A stretch of 64,000 nt of DNA from Chitinophagaceae bacterium. Its GTDB lineage: Bacteria; Bacteroidota; Bacteroidia; Chitinophagales; Chitinophagaceae. Position numbers and translations under genes: made by a program. Numbering within the stretch: the stretch's first letter is position 1; each line of letters opens with the position of its first letter. The notes beneath the pieces are model-generated. The model did no database searches and was not told the DNA's origin. It saw only the letters and a list, made by a program, of their open reading frames with translations. Below are positions 40,181 to 47,912 of this stretch, in pieces. The stretch is from positions 62,001 to 126,000 of the forward strand of contig JAHBTJ010000020.1 in NCBI GenBank assembly GCA_019638595.1, in the 5' to 3' direction.

Positions 40181-41105
40181 TTTCCCGTCATTTCGAGCTA
40201 CCAATTAGGCGGCGCCTCCATCATTGTGGCGTGACAAGTTGCATTTGTTTGTTACAGCTTTCCGATTTGTAAGTATCCTAAGTCGGCTAAGTTATCAGCA
40301 AACGTATCAGGGCTCTGTTGCTGAATTCACAGTACTAAAGCTTCATCAATCCCGCAAGGCGGGACGAAATCGGCCGTAGTCCCTGCCCCGTCCGTACCGG
40401 CACGGGCGGACGTCCGTCAGGCGGGGATTTCGGGCGCCTGCCCGATCTGAAGACCGTTCAGGCGGGGCTTTTTGGTTACTTTTTTCCGCAAAAAAGTAAC
40501 AGAAAAAAGCGGAGGGATTGTAGTTGAAAGGAAAACTGAGTTTGTGTAACAACAAATTTAAGTTCATAACCAGTTGATAAATAGCAAGCTGGATGAAATG
40601 TCATTGGCACCGAGCCTTCAATTAAATCACTTTGCTTCGAGGGAGAAATCTGCCTGACTTTTGCGCTATTACTTAGCATTGGTACTACTGCCCAATGGAT
40701 CTACCTTCAGTGAGAACCATTTTCATTGCGACAAAATCAGAAATAAGTAAATACCGCAATAAAGTTCTCCCTCGCGAAAGTTACATTAAACTATAACGTT
40801 CGTATCGGCTCAGTCGAGATAACAGGAACCGCAGCCGTTCATTTCGAACCGAATTAATGGATGCATAAATGATAAAGCACTTTTTCATTTGTGAGAACTT
40901 TTCTCACTGAAGGTAAAATCTGCCGGCTCTTGTATCTACACACAACGTTTATAGCCTCTAAGAGTTACTCCTTAAAACACAAAAACCTGCTGTTATTTTC
41001 ATATAAAATTTGTAAATTAACGCTTCAACCCGGTTGCTTGTAATACCTGCAATATCATCTTCATAAACCCTTGTCCGTAATTTCAAGTAGGAGAGCTAAG
41101 GGAAT
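40181..41105. other. 925-base gene-free stretch with hairpins and inverted repeats
   Basis: No gene is supported. About 40350-40470 is GC-rich with several CGGGC/GCCCG hairpins. At 40475-40500 GTTACTTTTTT and AAAAAAGTAAC form a perfect 11-base-pair stem. From about 40600 to 40930 there are nested inverted repeats: GAGGGAGAA near 40639 with TTCTCCCTC near 40765, and ACCTTCAGTGAGAA at 40703-40716 with TTCTCACTGAAGGT at 40901-40914. The stretch marks the left edge of the CRISPR block. Confidence 0.6.
40475..40500. repeat. Perfect 11-bp inverted repeat (hairpin)
   Basis: GTTACTTTTTT, loop CCGC, AAAAAAGTAAC. Directly preceded by GGCGGGGCTTTTTGG. It could act as a terminator after the GH127 gene or be a dispersed intergenic element. 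Confidence 0.75.
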
Positions 41106-41131
41106 AAAAAAGCCCCGTAGATAGACGAGGC
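41106..41131 (-). terminator. Terminator of the tracrRNA
   Basis: On the minus strand GCCTCGT and ACGGGGC form a seven-base-pair stem (one G-U pair) closing a six-base loop, followed by TTTTTT. Confidence 0.85.
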
Positions 41132-41203
41132 ACTAAATGTTTTCACAACGGAATAATCCTTATTGTGAATTGCTTTCAGTTGTAAATATAAGTACTCTGC
41201 GTG
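41106..41203 (-). ncRNA. tracrRNA of the type II-C system
   Basis: On the minus strand a 16-base anti-repeat (41163-41178, TGAAAGCAATTCACAA) is complementary to the start of the CRISPR repeat in crRNA sense (TTGTGAATTGCTTTCA). It is followed by AATAAGGATTATTCCG, a nexus-like hairpin of type II-C tracrRNAs, then GTTGTGAAAACATTTAG, and a terminator stem GCCTCGT/ACGGGGC with six U. The predicted start is near 41203 from a -33/-7 promoter, giving a length of about 98 nt. It is transcribed opposite to cas9. The RNA pairs with crRNA to load Cas9 and, in some systems, allows RNase III processing. The family identity is inferred from structure and context. Confidence 0.9.
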
Positions 41204-41209
41204 ATATTT

Positions 41210-41239
41210 AAAATTTAAAAAGGATGTAGTTGCAATCAA
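41210..41239 (-). promoter_or_regulatory. Promoter of the tracrRNA
   Basis: On the minus strand TTG (41239-41237) is separated by exactly 19 bases from TAAATTTT (41217-41210), one mismatch from the TAnnTTTG -7 consensus of Bacteroidota. The predicted start site near 41203 is about 25 bases before the anti-repeat. Confidence 0.65.
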
Positions 41240-41320
41240 GGACAATATCATGTATAACAGATTGTAATATAATTATTTGAGAATAGGAGTATGTAAGGGA
41301 GGGTAAGAATCCCCTTTGGT

Positions 41321-41346
41321 TGTGAATTGCTTTCAATTCACAACAT
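41321..41346. repeat. Perfect palindrome built from the CRISPR repeat end
   Basis: GTTGTGAATTG, loop CTTT, CAATTCACAAC: an 11-bp perfect stem. The first 20 bases equal the first 20 bases of the CRISPR repeat in crRNA sense, and on the minus strand the last 20 equal the end of the repeat as it lies in the array. It sits between the tracrRNA promoter and the -7 box of the possible small RNA. It may be a relic repeat or a regulatory hairpin. Confidence 0.8.
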
Positions 41347-41355
41347 TCTTTTGTA

Positions 41356-41427
41356 CCTTTGATGTGAACTATTTGGATCGGGGTGTCCCCAATCGGAATG
41401 AAGCCGGAGCAATCCGGCTTTGTTTTT
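41356..41427 (+). ncRNA. Possible small RNA between tracrRNA and the DUF3800 gene
   Basis: A perfect -7 box TACCTTTG lies at 41356-41363, with TTTC 19 bases upstream as a weak -33. About seven bases later a short sequence begins with a hairpin (GATCGGGG TGT CCCCAATC, 41378-41396, one mismatch) and ends in a textbook terminator AAGCCGGA GCAA TCCGGCTT TGTTTTT (41401-41427). No open frame is present. The predicted RNA is about 57-60 nt. Function unknown; expression is not shown. The terminator also lies at the 3' end of the DUF3800 gene on the other strand. Confidence 0.5.
41401..41427 (+). terminator. Rho-independent terminator
   Basis: AAGCCGGA and TCCGGCTT form a perfect eight-base-pair stem with loop GCAA, followed by TGTTTTT on the plus strand. 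The T-run is on the plus strand only, so it serves a plus-strand transcript and not the DUF3800 gene. Confidence 0.85.
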
Positions 41428-42160
41428 AGGGAAAATTTTTTAATCCATAACGTTTTCCATTCTTGTTATAGAATTTATGCTTGAATACTTCAAAGGATGG
41501 ATTGACCCTGTGAGGTTCTAAAACATAACGGGCTATCGGGTATGCAATCAAATCAGCCAATTGAAGTCCATTAATATTTTCTTTCTTCGATTTAAATTGA
41601 ATGGATAAATTATACGCTTGTATTCTTTCTGGGGTTACATAGCCGGTTCCTCTTGATAAAATTCTTTGAAAATGTTCTTCCAGCTTTTTATCTTCTTTTT
41701 TGCCTCTCTTTTCAATAATGATATTTAGCCCGCTAATTTTGATTTTGAGATCGTCAAGGAAAAAAATCGCCCGTTCAATTATGAATGATAGACCAATCTC
41801 ATAAACATCGTCTGAAATCCTGCCATATTTCCTTATGTAATTATCCTTCTTTATTGCTGAAGCTATAATCCTGTAATTTCTGGATGCAATAACATTATCC
41901 AATTGCTGATAAAAGCTTGCCTTTAATACTAAGTCGAATAAATACTTAAATTCTTTCTCGCATTTCCGTATGTCACGGGAGTGAAAAATGACATTTTCGC
42001 TTTGCCATATAGATCGCTTTATCGTATTAAAATCTTGTCGTAATAATTCATATTCTCCACTTGAAATAACAACTCCACATAGCAGGAACAAAGGAAAATT
42101 CGGGTTGAGGTTATTCAATCCGTGATCCCCGCTTTCATCTATGAATAAATTAAAAAACAT
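41426..42160 (-). CDS. DUF3800 domain protein
   Basis: About 244 aa from MFFNLFIDESGDHG; the open frame continues upstream to a GTG inside the CRISPR-repeat remnant, which is an unlikely start. FIDESGDHG at the N-terminus and the C-terminal NGLQLADLIAYPIARYVLEP define DUF3800, whose conserved Asp residues suggest an RNase H-like nuclease fold. The family is frequent in mobile and defence regions and has no firm biochemical role. Here it separates the tracrRNA from cas9 and is divergent from cas9, sharing a 170-base control region. It may be a cargo gene or an accessory CRISPR gene. Confidence 0.8.
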   Translation of the reverse strand: MFFNLFIDESGDHGLNNLNPNFPLFLLCGVVISSGEYELLRQDFNTIKRSIWQSENVIFHSRDIRKCEKEFKYLFDLVLKASFYQQLDNVIASRNYRIIASAIKKDNYIRKYGRISDDVYEIGLSFIIERAIFFLDDLKIKISGLNIIIEKRGKKEDKKLEEHFQRILSRGTGYVTPERIQAYNLSIQFKSKKENINGLQLADLIAYPIARYVLEPHRVNPSFEVFKHKFYNKNGKRYGLKNFP

Positions 42161-42176
42161 ATATTTATCAAATGTC

Positions 42177-42254
42177 AAAAAATGTGGGGAGTAAAAGCAA
42201 TTCACAACATACTAATCTCAAGTTAATTAGATATAGTATATTTCCCCACACATA
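42177..42254 (-). ncRNA. Candidate short-guide RNA with degenerate CRISPR repeat (cas9 autoregulator?)
   Basis: On the minus strand a perfect -7 box TATATTTG (42262-42255) is followed by TGTGGGGA (42250-42243), then an A/T-rich stretch ending AGATTAGTAT, then GTTGTGAATTGCTTT (42208-42194), which is identical to the first 15 bases of the CRISPR repeat in crRNA sense. TCCCCACA (42190-42183) then pairs with TGTGGGGA, and TTTTTT follows. The ten bases abutting the repeat remnant recur at 42271-42280 upstream of cas9. There is no good -33 element. The RNA would be about 70-75 nt. The alternative is that this is simply the leader of the DUF3800 mRNA with chance symmetry. Confidence 0.45.
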
Positions 42255-42281
42255 CAAATATATAGAAGATAGATTAGTATG
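42208..42281. promoter_or_regulatory. Inverted repeat in the DUF3800-cas9 control region
   Basis: CATACTAATCT (42208-42218) and AGATTAGTATG (42271-42281) are perfect 11-base inverted copies separated by 52 bases. The right copy lies directly before the probable -33 region of cas9 (-7 candidate TATATTTA at 42306-42313). It may be a protein operator, or the target and guide parts of the short-guide RNA described above. Confidence 0.65.
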
Positions 42282-42330
42282 AGTTTTTTTATTTTTTAAA
42301 AATACTATATTTACCTACCAAATCATTGCT

Positions 42331-45300
42331 ATGCCACATCCCAAAACTATTCTTGGCCTTGACCTCGGCACCACTTCCATCGGATTTGCCCAAATTACCG
42401 AAGGCGAAAACCCTGAGCAATCATCAATAGAAAGAATTGGCGTTCGTGTGAACCCATTGACTACGGATGAACAAACCAATTTTGAAAAAGGCAAGCCTGT
42501 TTCGGTCAATGCGGACAGAACCTTAAAACGCGGGGCAAGACGAAATCTCGACCGCTATCAGGACAGGCGAAAAAACCTGATAGATGCTTTATTGAAAGCA
42601 AACATTATTACAAAGGATACCATTCTGGCTGAGGAGGGAAAAAACACAACGCACCAAACCTGGTATTTGCGTGCAAAAGCGACAAAAGAAAAGTTAGAAA
42701 AAGAAGAACTGGCTCGTGTGTTTTTGGCGATTAACAAAAAACGCGGTTACAAAAGCAGCCGGAAAGCCAAAAACGAGGACGAAGGACAAGCCATTGACGG
42801 AATGGCTGTTGCCAAACGTTTGTATGAAGAAAACCTTACGCCGGGGCAACTGGCTTACCAATTACTGAAAGAGGGTAAAAAACATATCCCCGATTTTTAC
42901 CGTTCCGATTTACAGGCGGAGTTTGATAAGGTGTGGAACAGGCAAAAAGAGTTTTATCCCGAAATTTTCACAGATGAATTTTATTTGGAATTAAAAGGAA
43001 AGGGACAACGGGCTACTTCGGCTTCGTTTTGGGGTAAATATCAATTCAATACGGCCGAAAACAAAGGCAACCGGGAGGAAAAGAAACTACAGGCCTACAG
43101 ATGGCGGAGCGAAGCTATTTCTAAGCAGTTGGAAAAAGAAGAGGCGGCTTATGTGATAACAGAAATCAACAGTAATCTCAATAATTCGAGCGGTTATCTG
43201 GGCGCTATTTCGGACAGAAGCAAGGAGCTTTATTTCAATAAAGAAACCGTAGGGCAATATCTCTACAAACAATTGCAGCAAAATCCGCATACACGGCTGA
43301 AAAACCAGGTGTTTTACCGGCAGGATTATCTGGATGAATTTGAAGCGATATGGAATGAACAGCAAAAATATCACCCCGAACTGACAGAAGAATTAAAAAC
43401 CGAAATCCGCGATATTGTTATTTTTTATCAGCGAAAACTAAAATCGCAAAAAGGATTGATTAGTTTTTGTGAGTTTGAAAGCAAAGAAGTAGAGGTTAAC
43501 GGCAAGAAGAAAACCATCGGTTTAAAAGTTGCACCCAAATCTTCGCCTTTGTTTCAGGAGTTTAAGATTTGGCAGGTACTGAACAATGTTTTGGTTCGTA
43601 AAAAAGGAAGCCGGAAACGGGTTGTAAAGGAAAACAACCAGGTTTCCTTATTCGATGAAGAAAAAGAAATTTTTGTATTCGATTTAGAAACCAAGCGAAT
43701 TTTGTTCGATGAGCTGAACATCAAAGGCAACCTGACTTCGGCTAAAATCATTGAGATACTGGGCTATAAACCTGCTGATTGGGAATTGAATTATTCGACA
43801 TTGGAAGGCAACCGCACCAGCAAATCGTTGTATGAAGCATATCTGAAAATTTTGGAACTGGAGGGGTACGATGTAAAGGATCTGCTAAAGGTAAAATCCA
43901 ACAAAGACGAAGTTGAGTTAGATGATTTGAACGTTTCTGCTGCCGAAATCAAAAAGATGGTCAAATCCATTTTTGAAACCCTAAACATCAATACCGAAAT
44001 TTTAGAATTTAATGCAGAACTGGACGGAAAGGATTTTGAAAAACAAAAATCGTATCAGTTGTGGCATTTGCTTCATTCTTACGAGGGCGATGATTCGCCA
44101 AGTGGCAATGAAAAGCTGTACGAATTATTGGAAAAAAAATTTGGGTTTAAAAGAGAGCATAGCCAGCTTTTAGCCAATATCACTTTATCTGACGACTACG
44201 GAAATCTTTCGACCAAGGCGATGCGGAAAATCTGTCCATATATCAAAGAAAACCAGTACAGCACGGCTTGCGAACTGGCTGACTATCGTCATTCCGCTTC
44301 CTCATTGACGAAAGAAGAAATTGCCAGCCGCCCGTTAAAAGATAAACTGGATTTGCTCAAAAAGAACAGCCTGCGTAATCCTGTGGTAGAGAAAATCCTC
44401 AACCAGATGGTGAATGTGGTAAACACGCTGATTGAAACCAACAGAGCAAAAGACCCGTACTTCCGTTTCGATGAAATACGTATCGAGCTGGCTCGTGAGC
44501 TAAAGAAAAATGCCAAAGAACGGGCGGAAATGACAACGAATATCAGTGCGGCAAAGCTGGCTCGCGAGAAGATTTTTAAACTGTTGCAAACGGAATTTGG
44601 CGTTAAAACCCCAACCCGAAACGACATTATTCGCTATCGTTTATACGAGGAATTAAAGAATAACGGTTACAAGGATTTATATACTAATCAATACATTCCG
44701 AGGGAAATCCTGTTCAGCAAGCAAATAGATATTGACCATATTATTCCGCAATCAAAACTTTTTGACGACAGTTTCTCTAACAAAACGGTTATCTATCGCC
44801 AAACCAATTTGGACAAGGGAAACAAAACGGCTTATGATTATATCGAAAGTAAATTTGGAAACGAAAAAGCAGAAGAATACAAATCAGGGATAGAGGCTTT
44901 GTACAAAGCTAAAGAAGATGGCATTTCCAAAGCCAAATACCAAAAACTGCTCAAAAAAGAAAGCGAGATTGGCGATGGTTTTATCGAAAGAGATTTGAGA
45001 GACAGCCAATATATTGCCAAAAAAGCGAAAAATATGCTGTATGAGATTACCCGTTCGGTAGTTTCCACATCGGGCAGCATTACCGACAGGCTTCGTGAGG
45101 ACTGGGGTTTGGTGAATATTATGCAGGAGCTGAATTTTGAGAAATTCAAATCATTGGGCCTAACCGAAATGGTGGAGAAAAAAGATGGTACGTTCAAAGA
45201 GCGGATAACCGATTGGAGCAAACGCAACGACCACCGCCACCACGCTATGGATGCGTTGACGGTGGCTTTTACCAAACATCAGCATATCAACTATTTGAAC

Positions 45301-46629
45301 CATCTCAATGCCCGCTATAATGAAACACATAAAGAATACAAAAACATTAGGGGCATTGAAGAAAAGCTGACACATTGGGAGTACGATGACGAAGGCAATA
45401 AAAAGCGCATATTCAATTTGCCAATCCTGAATTTTAGAGAACAAGCCAAAAAACATTTGGAAAATGTATTGATTTCGCACAAAGCCAAGAACAAAGTGGT
45501 CACCAAAAACAAGAACAAAACCAAATCTAAAAACGGTGAAAAAGTAAAGACAGAACTCACGCCAAGGGGACAATTGCACAAAGAAACCGTTTACGGCAGG
45601 TATCAATATTATGTAAACAAAGAGGAAAAAGTAGGAACAAAATTTGATGAAGAAACAATCAATAAAGTAAGCAACCCCCTATATAAAGCTGTATTGCTTC
45701 AGCGGCTTAAAGAAAACGGCAACGACCCGAAAAAAGCATTTGCGGGTAAAAATGCTTTGAGTAAAAACCCGATTTATCTGAACGAAGCAAAAACGGAAAC
45801 ATTGCCTGAAATCGTTAAACTAACCTGGTTGGAGGAAGATTACTCAATACGTAAAGATGTAACGCCTGAAAATTTTAAAGACGAAAAATCAATACAAAAA
45901 GTTTTAGACCAAAAAGTAAAGACTATTTTGTTAAACCGCTTGCAGGAATACGGTAACGACCCGAAAAAAGCTTTCTCCGATTTGGATAAAAACCCGATTT
46001 GGCTCAATGAAGCAAAAGGCATATCCATTAAGCGGGTAACCATTTCAGGCGTGAAAAATGCCGAATTTCTTCATTACAAAAAAGACCATAAAGGAAATTA
46101 TGTGTTAGATGATGCCGGAAAGAAAATACCGGTTGATTTTGTAAGTACGGGCAATAATCACCACGTAGCCATTTATCGGGATGAAACAGGAAATTTGCAG
46201 GAAAGAGTCGTGTCTCTTTTTGAAGCAGTACAGCTTGTTAATGCAGATTTACCGGTTGTTGATAAGCAATACAATCAGGGGTTAGGCTGGCAATTTCTCT
46301 TTACCATGAAGCAAAACGAATACTTTGTATTCCCGAACGACAAAACAGACTTCAATCCCAAAGAAATTGATTTGCTCGACCCAAAAAACAAGAAGCAGAT
46401 AAGCCCAAATTTGTTTAGGGTGCAAACTCTTTCTGTTGTAAAATATGGAAATAATACTGTAAGAGATTTCCAATTCAGACATCATTTAGATGCAACAAAA
46501 GCGAGTGACGTTAAAAAGGAACTACAAGGAATAACTTATCAGCAAATTAAGAGTTTGCCGCCTTTAGGAAATATTGTAAAAGTCCGCATTAATCATATTG
46601 GAGAGATTGTAAAAGTTGGGGAATATTAA
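42331..46629 (+). CDS. cas9: Type II-C CRISPR-associated endonuclease Cas9
   Basis: A 1432-aa protein. RuvC-I has Asp11 in ILGLDLGTTSIGFA, the Arg-rich bridge helix is LKRGARRNLDRYQDRRKNL (about residues 66-84), RuvC-II has Glu719 in IRIELARELKKNA, HNH has DIDHIIPQSKLF with Asp802 and His803, and RuvC-III has HHAMDALT with His970 and Asp974. All catalytic residues are present, so it should cut both strands of target DNA. There is no csn2 or cas4, so the system is II-C. The length is large for II-C but common in Bacteroidota. Residues about 1119-1150 and 1197-1230 contain a repeated motif (NGNDPKKAF, NPIYLNEAK). Confidence 0.98.
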   Translation: MPHPKTILGLDLGTTSIGFAQITEGENPEQSSIERIGVRVNPLTTDEQTNFEKGKPVSVNADRTLKRGARRNLDRYQDRRKNLIDALLKANIITKDTILAEEGKNTTHQTWYLRAKATKEKLEKEELARVFLAINKKRGYKSSRKAKNEDEGQAIDGMAVAKRLYEENLTPGQLAYQLLKEGKKHIPDFYRSDLQAEFDKVWNRQKEFYPEIFTDEFYLELKGKGQRATSASFWGKYQFNTAENKGNREEKKLQAYRWRSEAISKQLEKEEAAYVITEINSNLNNSSGYLGAISDRSKELYFNKETVGQYLYKQLQQNPHTRLKNQVFYRQDYLDEFEAIWNEQQKYHPELTEELKTEIRDIVIFYQRKLKSQKGLISFCEFESKEVEVNGKKKTIGLKVAPKSSPLFQEFKIWQVLNNVLVRKKGSRKRVVKENNQVSLFDEEKEIFVFDLETKRILFDELNIKGNLTSAKIIEILGYKPADWELNYSTLEGNRTSKSLYEAYLKILELEGYDVKDLLKVKSNKDEVELDDLNVSAAEIKKMVKSIFETLNINTEILEFNAELDGKDFEKQKSYQLWHLLHSYEGDDSPSGNEKLYELLEKKFGFKREHSQLLANITLSDDYGNLSTKAMRKICPYIKENQYSTACELADYRHSASSLTKEEIASRPLKDKLDLLKKNSLRNPVVEKILNQMVNVVNTLIETNRAKDPYFRFDEIRIELARELKKNAKERAEMTTNISAAKLAREKIFKLLQTEFGVKTPTRNDIIRYRLYEELKNNGYKDLYTNQYIPREILFSKQIDIDHIIPQSKLFDDSFSNKTVIYRQTNLDKGNKTAYDYIESKFGNEKAEEYKSGIEALYKAKEDGISKAKYQKLLKKESEIGDGFIERDLRDSQYIAKKAKNMLYEITRSVVSTSGSITDRLREDWGLVNIMQELNFEKFKSLGLTEMVEKKDGTFKERITDWSKRNDHRHHAMDALTVAFTKHQHINYLNHLNARYNETHKEYKNIRGIEEKLTHWEYDDEGNKKRIFNLPILNFREQAKKHLENVLISHKAKNKVVTKNKNKTKSKNGEKVKTELTPRGQLHKETVYGRYQYYVNKEEKVGTKFDEETINKVSNPLYKAVLLQRLKENGNDPKKAFAGKNALSKNPIYLNEAKTETLPEIVKLTWLEEDYSIRKDVTPENFKDEKSIQKVLDQKVKTILLNRLQEYGNDPKKAFSDLDKNPIWLNEAKGISIKRVTISGVKNAEFLHYKKDHKGNYVLDDAGKKIPVDFVSTGNNHHVAIYRDETGNLQERVVSLFEAVQLVNADLPVVDKQYNQGLGWQFLFTMKQNEYFVFPNDKTDFNPKEIDLLDPKNKKQISPNLFRVQTLSVVKYGNNTVRDFQFRHHLDATKASDVKKELQGITYQQIKSLPPLGNIVKVRINHIGEIVKVGEY

Positions 46630-46630
46630 A

Positions 46631-46800
46631 ATGAACGAAATCATTATCTACCAAACTTCCTGTAATCAAACTCAGATTGATGTGAAATTTGAGGGAAAAA
46701 CCGTATGGCTTACGAAAAAGCAACTATAAGGAAATCCCTTATAGTTTTACGAAAGGAAAGAGGGAAGTAAGCAGGGAAATTTTGTTATATAACCTAAGAC
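46631..46800 (+). pseudogene. Remnant of a RhuM-family gene
   Basis: One base after the cas9 stop, a frame reads MNEIIIYQTSCNQTQIDVKF and GKTVWLTKKQL, then stops (46727-46729). This is the typical N-terminus of RhuM/virulence-type proteins of mobile islands. A shifted frame after it reads YSFTKGKREVSREILLYNLR, matching the later 'EGKRxVxRxxxFYNLDAI' segment of the same family. So the middle is deleted and the frame is broken. It is a decayed gene. Confidence 0.6.
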
Positions 46801-46801
46801 A

Positions 46802-46894
46802 ATGCCGCCTGAAAAAACTAACCCTATTCAAAATAAAAAATCCACCGGTCGCACCAGGGATATTGCAGACGTTGAGTATTTGGAAAAAAAGTAA
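46802..46894 (+). pseudogene. C-terminal fragment of a nucleotidyltransferase-like gene
   Basis: A 30-residue frame ends KSTGRTRDIADVEYLEKK followed by TAA. The 'TGRxxDxADxExLE' ending is typical of C-termini of nucleotidyltransferase proteins of the AbiEii/MNT kind. Nothing of the catalytic part remains. With the RhuM remnant it shows that another cargo was once inserted between cas9 and cas1. Confidence 0.45.
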
Positions 46895-47018
46895 TAAATT
46901 AGGGTTCTGTAAGTAATTAACAGGTCACCTACTCTCCGTTATACCCTCTTAGAAGACTCACAGCTAACCCGCAACAGTATAAAGCGCTACAACCCATTTA
47001 CTATAAACCCTGCTTCCC

Positions 47019-47912
47019 ATGATCAAACGAACCCTTTATTTCGGCAATCCTGCCTATCTCAAAACCAAAAATGATCAACTGGTGATTGAGATGCACGACA
47101 GCGGCGAAACCAAATCGGCGCCCATTGAAGATATCGGGTTACTGATACTGGATCACCAGCAGATCACTATTACACAGGCATTGATGGCAAAGCTGCTTGC
47201 CAATAATACAGCAGTGATTACCTGCGATGATAAGCACCATCCTACGGGCATGATGTTCAACTTAGACGGGAACACTTTGCAAAGCCAGAAATTCCAGGCA
47301 CAAATAGCAGCATCCATGCCGTTAAAAAAGCAATTATGGCAGCAAACCATTACCTGTAAAATAGAAAACCAGGCAGCATTGCTTCAACAGGAAAGGGAAG
47401 AATATAAGCTCCTGCTTACTTATGCTAAGGAAGTTAAAAGCGGTGACAGCGAAAATCATGAAGCTAAAGCCGCAGCTTATTACTGGAAAAGGGTGTTTCC
47501 CGATTTTCTTGAATTCAGCAGATACCCACAAGGCCCACCGCCCAATAACCTGCTGAATTATGGATATGCCATATTAAGAGCGTTGGTTGCCCGCAGTCTT
47601 ACAGCTTCCGGACTGCTGCCTACATTAGGTATTCATCACCGCAATCAATACAATGCCTATTGCCTGGCTGATGATATTATGGAACCCTACCGGCCGTTTG
47701 TTGACAAAGTGGTTTGTCATATTATAAGAGGCAACGGTAAATTTCTTGATATGACACCCTCTATGAAGAAAGCTTTGCTTGAAATTCCGGCAATGGATGT
47801 GCAGATTGACGGTCAGAAGAGTCCGTTAATGAACGCGGTGCAGCGAACCACTGCCAGCCTGGCAAAATGTTATGAAGGAAAAGCAAGAAAAATATTATAT
47901 CCGAACCTATAA
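47019..47912 (+). CDS. cas1: Type II CRISPR adaptation endonuclease Cas1
   Basis: A 297-aa protein, normal for type II. Metal-binding residues are Glu148 (ENHEAKAAAYYW), His206 (LGIHHRNQYNAYCLADDI) and Glu222 (IMEPYRPFVD). It begins MIKRTLYFGNPAYLKTKNDQ. With Cas2 it integrates new spacers. The stop codon lies inside a REP-like palindrome (47904-47954), so the last two residues (Asn-Leu) are encoded by it. It is separated from cas9 by 389 bases of gene debris and from cas2 by 175 bases. Confidence 0.97.
   Translation: MIKRTLYFGNPAYLKTKNDQLVIEMHDSGETKSAPIEDIGLLILDHQQITITQALMAKLLANNTAVITCDDKHHPTGMMFNLDGNTLQSQKFQAQIAASMPLKKQLWQQTITCKIENQAALLQQEREEYKLLLTYAKEVKSGDSENHEAKAAAYYWKRVFPDFLEFSRYPQGPPPNNLLNYGYAILRALVARSLTASGLLPTLGIHHRNQYNAYCLADDIMEPYRPFVDKVVCHIIRGNGKFLDMTPSMKKALLEIPAMDVQIDGQKSPLMNAVQRTTASLAKCYEGKARKILYPNL

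Noticed and set aside
41321-41346. A second tracrRNA based on the anti-repeat-like palindrome
   Set aside because: It folds on itself perfectly and lacks the nexus and terminator that follow the real anti-repeat at 41163-41178 on the same strand.
42161-42205. N-terminal extension of the DUF3800 protein from a GTG
   Set aside because: It would be encoded by the CRISPR-repeat remnant; the family starts at FIDESGDHG close to the Met at 42160.
46689-46916. 75-aa plus-strand frame between cas9 and cas1 as an intact gene
   Set aside because: It mixes a RhuM-like segment with unrelated text in another frame; better explained as debris.
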